The notes under the pieces were generated by a model, which made no database searches, was not told where the DNA came from, and worked only from the letters and a program-made list of their open reading frames with translations. The translations under genes and the position numbers were made by a program. A DNA stretch of 64,000 bases from the NCBI GenBank assembly GCA_030248295.1, contig JASANH010000897.1:1-64000 (forward strand), read 5' to 3'. Source of the stretch: Mesodorylaimus sp. YZB2_4 (lineage: Eukaryota; Nematoda; Enoplea; Dorylaimida; Dorylaimidae). Positions 12,508 through 24,025 of the stretch are shown piece after piece. The stretch's first letter is position 1, and each line of letters opens with the position of its first letter.

Positions 12508-13689
12508 TCAATATCCAGCGCAACAGTTCAACAAAGTTTTCACCACACCCATGCAATTGGAGGCCGGTGTCAATTGCGATTGTCCACACAATCTGATAAT
12601 TCCAGCTAATGTAAGCAGTTTCAATTGAAAGGCAACGTCCTTATTAAATTGTATACTTTGATAATCTTCCAAACGAGCAATATGTCTTCCACTGCCTTCG
12701 TGTACGCATAACCAACATTTGGAGTTACGAGTAGCCAAAGCGGCAGGTACCACAGTCGCTACCGGGGCTCCGATCGATGGCGACGGGTCGATGCTGAGCG
12801 CGCTCGAATCATCGCCCACGATCCCGCCACTACCATTGGACATACGATGAGGGATCATTTTAGCCACCGTCTTATTTTCGCTACCGTGCAGATAAAAAGG
12901 ATCACCAGGCAGGAGGATGCCGAAGAAATCACCATTCCAATCTCGAACAGTGATACGAGGACGCGCTAAATCCTGGCACCAGCTGTTCATTGGTTCGCGC
13001 ATGATAAGGACGGCCCTGCCGTAAGCCTCCAACGTCCACGTGCGACCGCAACAGTCGGTTTCCATGAAGGCGTCGAACAAGGGAAAGCCATCCTGGTCTG
13101 TAATTTGCATATCCCTCTCGACTCTTCGCAATGTGAAACTGTGCGCTCGAGCGAAGTAATGCAATACTTGCGATCGACTGGGTTTAGCCGACGGCAGGTC
13201 AGAATCACCGGTTAATAAGTCCACAAAATCCGCATCCAAATGTACTTCCGGCTGTTCGAAAGTTTCCAATTGCGATAAGTCCGATTCTGGAATTCGAGGC
13301 GGTTGACTGGGACGGGTAACAACGACTGGCGGAATAGGCATAGGTGCTACGACAGAACAATGCGATGAGGAGATTCCGGCCATGCCAGACGACGACTGAG
13401 GCTGACGACCAATCGTCGACACTTCCAAGGGACGACGGAAGTCTCTTAGCTCCATGACGTCTCTACGATTCCTAATGGTGACAACATCGTCCTCGTCCTC
13501 CTCTTCATCGTCGTGATGCTCGATCAATTCCTGATCGTCATCTTTTCCCGTGCGACGACTCTCCGATCTCTCCTTTCTGTATCCGTTCGTGCTAGCAGCG
13601 TAGAGTTGTTGATAGCGAGATTGCTGAGGTGGCTGCGAGGATTGACTGTTCCGCAGGCTCGTCATCTCCACATCGCCCATACTATACAT
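12508..13689 (-). CDS. Phospholipid scramblase-like protein (393 aa)
   Basis: A single uninterrupted frame starts at the ATG at 13689 and stops at 12508. The first third is a low-complexity N-terminus: Gln/Ser-rich, then an acidic run of mostly Asp and Glu, then a Pro-rich stretch (PMPIPPVVV). The rest aligns with the scramblase beta-barrel region: a start resembling the family's LxxxLTGxE step (FVDLLTGDSD), a beta-strand pair DGFPLFDAFMETDCCGRTW, then TLEAYGRAVLIMREPMNSWC, which matches the scramblase pattern of a hydrophobic strand ending in RPxxC. The end is EDYQSIQFNKDVAFQLKLLTLAGIIRL. Family members move lipids across membranes or act as membrane-associated adaptors. The normal C-terminal membrane segment is weak, so scrambling activity is uncertain. 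The acidic N-terminus is unusual. Confidence 0.75.
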   Translation of the reverse strand: MYSMGDVEMTSLRNSQSSQPPQQSRYQQLYAASTNGYRKERSESRRTGKDDDQELIEHHDDEEEDEDDVVTIRNRRDVMELRDFRRPLEVSTIGRQPQSSSGMAGISSSHCSVVAPMPIPPVVVTRPSQPPRIPESDLSQLETFEQPEVHLDADFVDLLTGDSDLPSAKPSRSQVLHYFARAHSFTLRRVERDMQITDQDGFPLFDAFMETDCCGRTWTLEAYGRAVLIMREPMNSWCQDLARPRITVRDWNGDFFGILLPGDPFYLHGSENKTVAKMIPHRMSNGSGGIVGDDSSALSIDPSPSIGAPVATVVPAALATRNSKCWLCVHEGSGRHIARLEDYQSIQFNKDVAFQLKLLTLAGIIRLCGQSQLTPASNCMGVVKTLLNCCAGY

Positions 13690-16600
13690 TTCCACTGTTT
13701 TATCTGACCCTACTCCCGCGCCGATCGATTATCTTTGATGTGTCCTGAAAAAAATAGAAGCCGCCTAAGGGAAGGTGAAACCGTCAAAAAGCATTTTACG
13801 TTATTCGGAGGTAAGTAATTGGAGATCTGGAAAAAAGATTGCTTCAAGACAGGAATCGAAAGATGTTAAAATAAGGAAGAGTGAATTCTTTGGGCATGTT
13901 GAGCCCGCGTTGCCTATCCTAGCCGTCGGTTCGGTTAAAGGCCTTTTGGTCTAGCGACCGATTATTAGCCTTCATTGCCTAAAGCACTTTCACACAGTTC
14001 CAGAAAAATTGCCATCGATTAGGCTTGTGACACAGCCGAACAGAGCATGTCCATGGGACTGACCCGTGAGCTCATCCGCCAGTCGTCACCTCACCATGAG
14101 TCCCCTCCTCTCCTCCCAGTCTTTCGATCCGAATATCTACTTTAAGCCGGGTTCTCGACTTGTACAGCACCTTGTACCAGCAGGCCGGGTCTTATTCGAC
14201 AGCTTATGGTAATCAAATGCAAATGAAATCATTTCCTGTGGGACAAGGTCTACGCAGTATCGAATAGTCGGTCCTGCCTGACTAGTATCCCACAGCTAAC
14301 TAGCCCTACCGTAGCTAGGATATACATTTGCATAATTAGACATGAAGCAGGTCGCCAGACGCCGTAATTGAGACGTTAGTGAGCCGAGGCCTGATTCAGT
14401 GAGACACAAGAACAGATTGTATACTTCGCTAAGAATCTGCTCCAATATTGCGGAGGGTTATATTTTTTCCAAAGACTGGATCGCCAGAGCCTGATCGGAT
14501 AGCAGATAACGAGCATGACAACAGGTATAATGACCATGGAGTCCTGATCCTGGTTACTATACACCCATAGCGGAAACAATGACAAATATTCTAGGAACGT
14601 GTTCAGTGACGGACAATTGAGCTCACTCTTAAAGTGTTTGCGGACCAAGAACTAGTCAATGTTGTAACTAAGGCGCTCCATTCTATATTTCATGCAGCCC
14701 CTGTGCTCTTCCCGACCATGGCCACATGGCAACTTGTCATAGCAAGGCCTCCTTTGATAAAACCTTGTCTCTTACCAATCGAACCAAGAGTCGACCACGC
14801 GATGGCTTCATCAATGAAGCAAAAAATGCAAAAATTCCCATCACTCACTCACTTGCCCACAGTCTCAAATCCCCCCACTTCTCGGAACATTGATTAAGAT
14901 CAAAGACAAATCAAAACACTTTTCATCCATTTGCCGACTTCCCTCGCAATTAGTCACAAAAGCGTGTGTTTGCACGGGCGCTAACGACAATCAGCAGGCG
15001 TTTCAGCAACGGATGCCATTTTAGTGCTGACGGGCCGGGGTGTCCGGAAATAGTCGATAAAAGCGGCTAACCTTGTTTTATTCATTTCTTCTCATCGGCT
15101 TTTTGCGCCCAAGGCAAACTGGCCGGAACGAAGCCATGATGGCGCCAAGTCCATAGCTTTTGGCTCTATTTCCACTCAAAAAAGGCACCCGTTAGCACTT
15201 CGGCCGACCAACCTCCCTCATAGGCCTCATAGAAAATGGACACAGTCAGTTTGACGAAGACGAAACGAAATGGTGGAAGAACATTGACACTGGTCGATAG
15301 AAGCCAAACTAACTTTCTCTCGGGCCGCTGCTCGACGTAGAGTGCTAATTCGTCACTATGTACCTAGTCGTGTATTTCCGCTCGGCCAATGTCAACACGG
15401 TAACCAGTAGTCGAGAGATAAAGGCCAGCCGAAGACGCCCGAGGAAGCTTATTGCGTGCGGCTTTCCAATAATCGACGCCTGGCTTACATCGTCCACGCC
15501 TGTTGGGACTCTCCTCTTGAATAACTAGACGAGCGAGGACATAAGAATGTTGGATTAAATTAGAGAAAGATACGGGTGCAGGGAAATGTGACGTGTGAGA
15601 AAGATCAAAAGTGAAAGAAGAAACTTCAGGTTCTCAGAGGGTTCATTGCAAAGTCAAAAGATTGATTAGCTGAGTGAGAGGTAATAGAATAGGGGGTCAG
15701 TCGCGCGGTCTATGTCCATCTACGAGCTGGATTCGCGCTTTTCAGCCGCTTGTGTGTGGAACAGGTGCAGTCACCAGGTCGACTCTACAGTGTATATTAT
15801 ATACTGCCTGACAAAAGCGCGCTCTACACTGTCACAACTGAACCACGGAAGGCACATCAAGCAGAGGCAGAAACAACTCTAAAAATAACAGTGTAGCCTC
15901 GCCACAGCTGTCCATCTGGCCAGTTGGCGCCTCGAGTCGTAGAACATAAATCAGCTGTTGCGACAATCCTAAGAATAAGTCCCGAAATTCTGGACGGAGT
16001 TAGTTTCAGGTATTACCTAATAACTAGCGGGCTATTTTTTCCCCTCAGCCCATCTTCTTCTCGTTGGCCAATCGGTTTGGGGCTCGGGGGATAATATTGT
16101 CGTTGACGTTCGGGTTTTAAAAACGGGAGCGACAGATGGCTGGCCTTGGCTGAGGCAAGAATAGCAGCTTGTTTTCCCATACTGGCTATTAAGGAGGTAT
16201 ATCCCATTTTCTATCCGTCTCGTCTCCAGTGGCGGCCGGACGATGATAAATTGGGAACTCGGCTTCTGTTTCCATAAGCCGATCCCGAAAGGAAGACGTA
16301 CGCCGATCCCCATATGCAACTAATGCTTACACCGAATCGGTTTTTTATAGTTTCGGCGTAATGGCATCGTAGGCATCTATTTTCTGCCAATTTTTTTCCA
16401 AATTGCACGTGTTTCCAGTCGAACCCCCGGAAGGGGCTCTGGCTCGCATTTTAGAATTCCAAGTGCCGGAAGACATACAGTATTTTTCAATTTTTAAAGT
16501 GTGCCCTCCGAAAGAAATAGAAGTCTCAAAAAAGATGTCTGCATGGCAAGTTCGACGGTTGCTAAAAACTGTGGGTAAACACGGGGGGAAGGAAAATGTG

Positions 16601-16990
16601 CGTATGGCTCAAGTTTGCCTGGAACAGCAAGAATGCACATGAAGTAGGTCAGAATATGCCCTCTATGCAATCGCCCACCCTATCCATACGTACAGTAGAT
16701 CCATCTGTGTTCAACTGACGTGCAAGGCATTCCTAATGGCTATAATACAGCTTAAACACATAATTGGAAGAGCGAAAGGAGCATTCCAAGATAAATAATC
16801 CAATTTAACAACAAAAAAAAATCTGCTTAATATTAGAGGAAAGATAAAAAAGGAAAACAAAGAACGCTAGTTTCAGAGAGGCACGAGCAAATGTCACTTT
16901 CAGAAATTCCACAGACCAGAATCAGTAAATTAAATGATCGATTTTAGACTTTAGCAGCGAAACTAGTACCCCAGGGCCACATTTGCGGGG
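13690..16990. other. Upstream region of the scramblase-like gene, no gene recognised
   Basis: No recognisable reading frame. The part nearest the scramblase start (minus strand) probably contains its promoter; I see no clear TATA box. A pair of octamer motifs is listed separately. Confidence 0.4.
14217..14333. promoter_or_regulatory. Inverted pair of octamer (POU-type) motifs
   Basis: ATGCAAAT at 14217-14224 and its reverse complement ATTTGCAT at 14326-14333 lie about 100 bases apart, roughly 530-640 bases upstream of the scramblase-like start codon. Octamers are the classic binding site of POU homeodomain factors. The pairing is seen in the sequence; a role is inference. Confidence 0.3.
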
Positions 16991-17039
16991 ATGCACAAGA
17001 ACATAATAAAATATAATACTGTACAACATCGTTATGCAC

Positions 17040-17310
17040 CCATGGTTTATGAAGGCCCGTGACGGATCCCCCACTTGGTCGTTTCTGATCGTGAGTCGAC
17101 TCCCCCACCGAGCCTGGTGGGGAGGAGGGGGGTAATCGACTTACTGAGACATGTGTCGTCGTTCCCCCCCCCCCCCCCCCCCAAATTTTTCGCCTGATGT
17201 GCAGGTACGACTTGGATTGCAAAAGGTAGTGTAAACAGTGCGACAGGCTTTTAGGATATGGCAAGTGTAAAGTACAAATTTCGCTGATGTGCAAGGCTCA
17301 GACGAGGACG
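17040..17310 (+). repeat. Dispersed repeat family R1, copy 1
   Basis: The copy has a zigzag block of alternating GAATCG/AAACGA-type units in C-rich/G-rich context, a C run (about 17167-17182), then a flank reading GATGTGCAGGTACGACTTGG and onward to GTGTAAAGTACAA. The same flank recurs at 18395-18545, 31255-31395 and, reversed, near 27690-27740. Confidence 0.65.
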
Positions 17311-17329
17311 GTCTTTTTGAACCCCCTCG

Positions 17330-17610
17330 TATTTCTGGAAGACACGCTGCCAATCCTGTCGCGGCCTAGCCTTAACATGGTCTTGGCAAATTTGTGGCAA
17401 GTGTCTTGGCAAGAAAAGTTTCATGCTTATTCCTTCCAGTTTCTTGGTACGAGGTCTTAGCATGAGAACTTCCGGGTGAAATGCGGGAATAAGAAAACGA
17501 CAAGAATTATGCCAAGCTTTGGCAAAATTCTTGCTAGTTCTCACGTTCTCACGTGCCTACGTCAAGATCTTGCCACTGTCTCGGCAAGATTTTTAGACTC
17601 GGCACTAACG
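17330..17610. repeat. Dispersed repeat R2 (CTTGGCAAG-rich), copy 1
   Basis: The words TTGGCAAG/CTTGCCA recur several times in both orientations. The stretch near 17500-17545 (CCAAGCTTTGGCAAAATTC, then TTGCTAGTTCTCA) is the reverse complement of 52969-53010. It looks like a small inverted-repeat element; its ends are not defined. Confidence 0.45.
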
Positions 17611-18279
17611 AGCAGGATGTGCTTCCTACCTGAAACTTCTTCTATCCGTTTTCTTAGTGTATTTTTGCGTGTCTCATCACTTTCTATTTAATCCTAGGCT
17701 TAGGCGTAGGCTTATCGTTAGTCTGGCGCTTCCTTGTTTGCAGATTCGTCGGATTAAAAAAATGCGTGTCTCTGTTAGCCGTGTCTTCTAAAGCGTGCGG
17801 GGATAGTAAACACATCCTGCTCGTTAGAGCCGCGTGATTTACAGCATGCGCTTGCAAAGAAAACCAAGTTTGGGCAATGCGGGAAGTGTATGTCATAGAA
17901 GACAGTTTTCTCTGCGAATCAAGGCCCTAATCAAAACTGCTCGACACTGGAACACCTTTCTGACCTTTAGTGAAGGAACGTTTTTAACCCTTCATAAAAA
18001 TACGATAACGGCAATTTCTTGCGATAATTCGCGTTTTTCTTTTCCTGTCCATCCACGGATGCTTCTTTCTTATTACATACTTTTTTTATGGGACTTCAGG
18101 AGAGCAATTGTCTTTCTCATTTGATCCATACAAATAGGTACAGTCGACCTCGGATAATTGCAACTGATCCGGACGCCAAAATGAGTTGCAAATAGACAAA
18201 GTTGCAATTATACGAGGCAGAAAAACACTGAAGCTTGGAAAATCGGGGAATGGGGACTTGTTGCAATTATCCGAGGTCG

Positions 18280-18545
18280 ACTGTATTTGGGTCGGGGGGG
18301 GGGGGGTTAAAATAGGTCCCGTGACGATTCCCCCCACTTGGTCGTTTCCCCCACTGAGACGATTCCCCCACTGTGTCGTTTCCCCCACCATAAGTTTCTT
18401 ATGATATGCAGGGAGGTACGACTTGGGTCGCAAAAGGCAGCACGTGTGTGATAGGATGATAGGCTTGGCTTGTAGGGTGAGGGGCAGTGTGAAGTACAAG
18501 TTTGGTGCTGCAGCTCAACGTGCAAGGTGTTCAGGCTACCAACTT
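18280..18545 (+). repeat. Dispersed repeat family R1, copy 2
   Basis: It starts with a G run, then CCCCACTTGGTCGTTTCCCC followed by ACTGAGACGATTCCCCC units, and ends with the GGTACGACTTGGG flank and GTGTGAAGTACAAG. Orientation and flank match copy 1. Confidence 0.65.
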
Positions 18546-18954
18546 TTTGAACTCCCAACTTGTTGCAGAATTATTATTGCAGACTCCCAACTTACGTTAC
18601 CAATACGTATGTATGTACGAACCAGGTTTTCTGTGCCAATGAAGACATGTTTCAAATCCAGATGTTCGGATAGAACTACATCACTGTGAATCGGGGAAAA
18701 ACAGAAGACATAAATTTAGGCAGTGGAACTTGGGTGAATTCACCAGGATGACAGCTGCAGATTTTGGCAAAGTAATTTTCTCATTCACGATGTATTAGGC
18801 TCGTCTTCTTTGTCTTTGAACCACGCGAGCGTGGTCCAAGGAGCAAACGTGAAGCAAGCATTTTAGGCCCTACCACCATGGCTTCTGGAGCACGGCAGTC
18901 GAACGATGATTCAACAAAATCGTGGAGTATTTGAGGCATATTTCATGTCTTTTA

Positions 18955-19285
18955 GGATAAGCGATGAAGATTTTTTTGGATGAGTAGAAGCTGCTATCTT
19001 TGGGAATATACACGCCTGCCGCGTCAAAGAATAGTCCGCGTGTACATTCCCAAAGAAAACAGATAATACTTACTCCCATACGGAGGCTCAAAATTTGAAT
19101 AGCCGCAGTTTCTGAAAACTGATGGTGGGGGAAACGACATGGTGGGGGGAATCGTCTCAGTGAGGAAACGTCGCATGTCTCAGTGAGTCGTTTCACCCAC
19201 CAGGCACGGTGGGGCAAACGACACAGTGGGGAAATCGTCTCAGTGGGGGAATCGACCAAGTGGGGGAAACGTCTCAAAATCGAAA
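18955..19285. repeat. Dispersed repeat family R1, copy 3 (long zigzag array)
   Basis: The longest zigzag array (about 19120-19280) alternates GGGGGAAACGAC and GGGGAATCGTCTCAGTG units. Its left flank (GCTCAAAATTTGAATAGCCGC) recurs in reverse orientation at 27180-27325. A hairpin with 19-nt arms (18997-19015 and 19038-19056, one mismatch) lies inside the flank. Confidence 0.6.
18997..19056. repeat. Hairpin with 19-nt arms inside R1 copy 3
   Basis: TCTTTGGGAATATACACGC is followed, after a 22-nt loop, by its near-exact reverse complement (one mismatch that can pair as G-U). It has the size of a small-RNA precursor stem, but its position inside a repeat makes a mobile-element origin more likely. 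Confidence 0.4.
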
Positions 19286-19819
19286 AATAGGCATGGGTAC
19301 CCAACAACTTTTTAGCCAACCAATCCCAGGTGGGCTCCCAATCCAAAGAATTTGAGTCTAACAATAAGAAACAAATGATGACAATGCCGAACGATCAATG
19401 TCACTTTAGAGCCCGGATTCCTAAGGCAGTTAAAAGTTCAGGATTCTGTTTTCCCCCTATGTCACGCCCAACATTCACCTGTCTCCTCCACAGTGCATGC
19501 CTGGCCTTGGCCGGTATATTGTCGCAAACAGGGATATGCACTCACTCCTGCTCAAAATGTTGCGTCACGCCCGAGCTCAACTCGACAAAGGTACCATCTA
19601 CGGGTACGAATGTACAGTGAGCAAACCGGATGCATTCGCGAAGGCAGCACCAGCCGTCACACGGAGCCGACTCGAGACGGAAACGACCTCTAATTCTTTC
19701 ACCCGTCCGTCCTTTCTACTAAAAAGGACAGAGTAGGATTCTACCAGCGTACCTGCACTGGCCTACACGCTGCAGTTGTACCTGGTTTATTCTCGTACAG
19801 TTCTGTAGACTGCTAAGAA

Positions 19820-21031
19820 ATGGCTTCAATCTCGGATTCGGACAGAAAGTTAATCGAACAAATCCGAAAAGATGCAAAGGACGCTGGTTTGTTGACGCCA
19901 CAGTTCGATTCAGATTATAATATTTTACGTTTTATCAAAGGATGGAACTACGATATTGGTGCTGCCACTTGGTTGGTCAAACGTCATTTGAAGGCACGAA
20001 AAGTGCTTCGTATCGATGAAATGGAGGAGAAACTCGAGTATGACGTCATCATGAGAGAGCATTTCCCGAGCGGATTGCTAGGCACGACTGGCAAGGACAA
20101 TCGACTAGTCATGATCGAGACCGTAGGTCGAACCGATGTCGATGGAATTATGAAATGTGTTCAAGCACTCGATTTTACACGGCAAAGAATAAAATTTTTT
20201 GAACGTCTAAATCAAGCTATGAAAAAACAAGAAGCTCTGACGGGAACTCAATCGGGGGTCGTATATATTTTCGATTTGGATGGCATATCATTCGATCCGT
20301 TTCTTTTGCCAACGTTGAATGGGGCTTATAAAATTTTGTGGGGTACAATAATGATCAATTACCCGGAATGGATCAGCGTTGTTCTTGTGATCAATGTTCC
20401 AACTTTTTTCAACGTCCTTTGGAAGGCCTTTAGTCCGTTTCTGCCCGACAATACGAGAGAAAAGGTGAAAGTGATGGGAGATAATTGGAAAAAAGAAATA
20501 TTGGAATATATCAATCCCGAATGCCTGCCTGTTCATTGGGGTGGAAAAATGGTCGATGAAAATGGTGATCCCATGTGTCGAACGAAAATCGTAGTACCCC
20601 AAGGAAAAATCCCGCCCAGTTTATATTGGAAAAATTCAGGAAAATACAAAGAATTACCCGATGATCAAGTTAAGACCAAGACCATCGGTGCTGGCGCTGT
20701 AACTTCGTGGGCGTATTTTGTACCAGAAGCAGGCACTATCATGCACTTATATATCAGTTCACCCGACGATTTCACGTTTGCCATTTTCTTCACTGAAGAC
20801 ACGAAAGAAACGGATCTCGCAAAAATGAATGAAATATTTCCCCAAGTTGAAATTCCTGGTAATTTGGCCCCTGATGATTACGATATTGTTTGCGAGAAAG
20901 CTGGCGCCTATCACATAAAAGTTGGCAACGAAAAAGCTTGGTTTTTGTCCATTACGGTGAAATATAAGTGGGAATTTGTGAAATCCGATAGATCGAAGGC
21001 AACAGCCGTTCCATTAAATGAAGCGGAGTAG
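19820..21031 (+). CDS. SEC14-like lipid-binding protein with CRAL-TRIO and GOLD domains (403 aa)
   Basis: A single-exon gene whose ATG at 19820 follows a purine-rich AAGAA context. Residues 1-60 form the CRAL-TRIO N-terminal helical part (SDYNILRFIKGWNYD). The lipid-binding domain spans about residues 80-250, with VVYIFDLDGISF, YPEWISVVLVINVPTFFNVLWKAFSPFL and the hallmark ending of SEC14 proteins, LPVHWGG. A GOLD beta-sandwich follows (about 280-390; ends VGNEKAWFLSITVKYKWEF). The order and total length match the SEC14L2/supernatant protein factor group, which bind hydrophobic ligands such as tocopherol, squalene or phosphoinositides in the cytosol. The ligand cannot be read from sequence. 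All expected segments are present, so the protein is probably functional. Confidence 0.92.
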   Translation: MASISDSDRKLIEQIRKDAKDAGLLTPQFDSDYNILRFIKGWNYDIGAATWLVKRHLKARKVLRIDEMEEKLEYDVIMREHFPSGLLGTTGKDNRLVMIETVGRTDVDGIMKCVQALDFTRQRIKFFERLNQAMKKQEALTGTQSGVVYIFDLDGISFDPFLLPTLNGAYKILWGTIMINYPEWISVVLVINVPTFFNVLWKAFSPFLPDNTREKVKVMGDNWKKEILEYINPECLPVHWGGKMVDENGDPMCRTKIVVPQGKIPPSLYWKNSGKYKELPDDQVKTKTIGAGAVTSWAYFVPEAGTIMHLYISSPDDFTFAIFFTEDTKETDLAKMNEIFPQVEIPGNLAPDDYDIVCEKAGAYHIKVGNEKAWFLSITVKYKWEFVKSDRSKATAVPLNEAE

Positions 21032-23467
21032 ACGCGATCGATAGTTCGATAACAGTGATTAAACCTAGAATTGCACTGTATAGGAAGCATAATTTTATTG
21101 TTGAACTACACTAGATTTGGTAATGGGATGTGATAAGTGCCTTTTATCATCGAGAAATTACGTCAGTTGTCAATGTATTCGTACTGTAAAATGCAACTTC
21201 GCTGATGGAGAGCTTGACTGTTAGAAGGACGGACCATTAATTCTGTAGTTCCTATTTAATTAATCCAACTATTTCAAAACAAAGTTCATTATCACAGACG
21301 AAGCATTTACAGCAGCCAGTGCGCACAGTGTCTATAAATGGATGAGGCTGGCCCGCTACTGTTCTACATTTATGTGCCGTGGCAGAAATGCGACTGAGCA
21401 CATGATCAGAGGGGTATCAGGATACAGACAGAGGAAGATGAGCCAAAGAGGACCATAATTGCTCTTGAAACTATGATTAAAAAAGACGGATGAACTTGAT
21501 TGTTAGAGGTCCTCCTGAAAGTGTTTCAGGGTATTTCAGTTCACCTTCAGCTTCGGTGCAGCATATCAATCAGGTGTGGTGGCTAGAGCTGGGATTACGG
21601 ACACGCTGTAGCATTTTTCGCACCCCGTTATGAATACGGATGATATTGGCCACCGCTGCCCTGCGTTTGGAGGGTGCTCGATGCATGGAAAAAAAGACAT
21701 GACGGGCCACTTTTTTGTTAATGCCGACTTCGCGAGAATGACATGGTTATGACAGGCCGCGATCGCACTAGGTCCGAGAATGGTTCTAGAACCGCTCACA
21801 AGAAATTGTCACTCGATCGCATTACCGCTCTAGAATTGTTCTCATTCTGGTGCGACTTTGCATGTCTCCTCGCGAGAATCCTTCTAGCATTGTCGCGACG
21901 GAACGCGATGGATTCCAGGGTCACATCACAACGTAGGAGAAGCATCGTCGATCTGTGACATTACGATGTGATTCTTTTCCCCCTTTTATGCCTAGCTCGC
22001 TTCCTTGAGTGGATGATTCTTCGTTTCTGTCGCTGAGCAGAGTGGTCGTCTGTTTACATTCGTCCATAAAAGACAGTGTAACGAAGCTTCTTTATACTCA
22101 CCATCAGTCTCTCATCGTCAGCCGACAGGAGCAGTCTGTTCTCTCGTCGCTCTCAGAAACTACCCTTCCACGACGCCGCTCTCGCTTCAAGCACTGATCT
22201 CGAAGTTTGGATCCGCACAGGCGAGGAGGCATTTCTTAGAAGTCGAAGTCACACAATACAATACAATTAGCGGATTAGATGGATTAATTATTATTGGTAT
22301 TTGGGCCCTAAGTGACATGAGTCCTTTGCTTATGGAGTTCTCAGATAAGTCCCGTAGATTCAAAGTCTGATACAAAATGATATTTTGAATATCAGCGTCG
22401 ATGTGCAGATTTTTCTGCTGAGGAAAGCCTAGAGAACAGTTCTAAATGCGATTTCTCCAGAAAAACTTGAGAGCTGAATTTGCTCTAGTGCGATTTCAAG
22501 GGAAAAATGGTTCTCGAGAACTATTCCAGAATCGTTCCTGAGAATGATTCGTATTGCGACAGCGGGCTGATACTGTTAGCTTAGAAACACACCGGGTTTT
22601 ATGGAGAGCCTAATACACACGCATGAGCCACGATTTTACTTGACTCGCATAAGTCATCTTGGAAACCCAGTCTTTCTCATAAGATCATGATGCGGTGCAA
22701 ACCCGCTTCTTCTTGATCTTATGACGATGAATGAGGACTATGCACATGGGGTCATGTCCAAAAGTTGAACCAGCGTCATTTATGTGTCTCGACGCGAAAA
22801 GAGATGTGTCATGCGCCAAATTCAAACATTCTGATGTTGCAACTGCAAATGATTAACATAACGTGACAGTTGATACAGTTCGACCAGTTTGGCATTCTTT
22901 GCCTGTAAATGCTCTAACCCGTCAAGTATACTCTAGTATGCACATAAAAGTTTATGTTCAGGTGTCCTGTGCAAAGATGTTGTCAGTCGCATTCTAGGCT
23001 GGGTGATTGTGACGTAAGACAAAGACGCTGTAGAATCTACTGTGCGTCCACTTTGTCTTCGAACCAATCGTTAATAAATAGATATTTTAAAATCCAAAGA
23101 CTACAGTATGGATCGCTGGTATACTGACCCGAAAACTAAGCTTCGAACTGGGGCATACTTGGTGATAAAGCATGATGACATACATCATCCAGGAGGCGAC
23201 AGTTGGCGTTTTAAAGTCAAAAAATAATTTAAACCTCCAGGTAGTCAGTGTCGCCCAGATGCCTTATGGATTGTTTCTTATCTTCCTGGAAGGCCTCCTG
23301 GAAGATGCCGCCAGATACTCGTACAACTCGGCGGGTACCAGATCCTGCACTTGAATTTTTAAGCTTCATTCTGAGTTCTTTTTTCGCAAAGCCACACACC
23401 GAAAGGACAAGGGAATGAGGATGTGAAAGCGTTGATATTTTGTATTAACAAATCATACGTGATCAGA
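21032..23467. other. Intergenic, start of duplicated segment A
   Basis: No gene recognised. From about 21,090 to 21,600 the sequence matches 27,120-28,320 (segment B). Between 21,715 and 22,570 the words GAGAATGGTTCT, GAATTGTTCTC and GCGAGAAT recur in both orientations, suggesting the remains of an inverted-repeat element present only in this copy. Confidence 0.45.
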
Positions 23468-23760
23468 ATGCAAAACGTTTTCGTGGTTTCACTGATTACT
23501 TTGTCATTAGTCACCGCTAATAATGCAGCTTCGGTAAGAGCAATTTTACAATTCAAAATAAAACTGCGAACTCCTGAACAAACCATACTTTTCGTTAGGC
23601 TGGCCACATAACGTTAGAAATAGATCAGAAGCAGATTATTAAAGGCCCTGTTGGTGTCGCAACAAAGCGCCAGTCGAACGGCATAATTGGTAGAAAGGAA
23701 TGTTGTGATTTCTGTATGCCTTTCTTTTGCGACCCTCAGTGCGTTCAAATTTATTGTTGA
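23468..23760 (+). CDS. Secreted prepropeptide with six-cysteine C-terminus (75 aa)
   Basis: Two exons: 23468-23533 (22 codons) and 23599-23760, separated by a 65-nt GT-AG intron in phase 0. Exon 1 is the signal peptide (MQNVFVVSLITLSLVTA). Exon 2 holds a pro-segment ending in a dibasic Lys-Arg at precursor residues 44-45, then a mature part that begins with Gln (a candidate for pyroglutamate) and ends in a compact cysteine frame CC-x2-C-x4-C-x3-C-x4-C at the very C-terminus. This is the build of a processed disulfide-rich hormone, defence peptide or toxin-like peptide; no known family is recognised. The gene is 265 bp from, and convergent with, a GPCR gene, and the two were duplicated together. 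Confidence 0.75.
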
Positions 23761-24025
23761 AATGTCCCCGCAAATAGTGAGTTCTCTACCGGGGCCTGGT
23801 TTTTATATCAGTACCACTGCTCCACTGTGCATGCCATTATAGTTACTGTTATATAACTGAAATTTTCATAGATGAGCCTTCTCAAGTCCTTATATAAAGT
23901 GTTGTGTCACAGCAAGAGTTCAATTAAACAATATAACTACCTACATATTTTGGCAGCACTACAGTCACCACACTATCGCAGTATATACGTATGAAACAAC
24001 TAGATGCATGCACACGCATCACAGC

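Noticed and set aside
17141..17353. Minus-strand frames through the C run in R1 copy 1
   Set aside because: They are low-complexity translation of a dispersed repeat.
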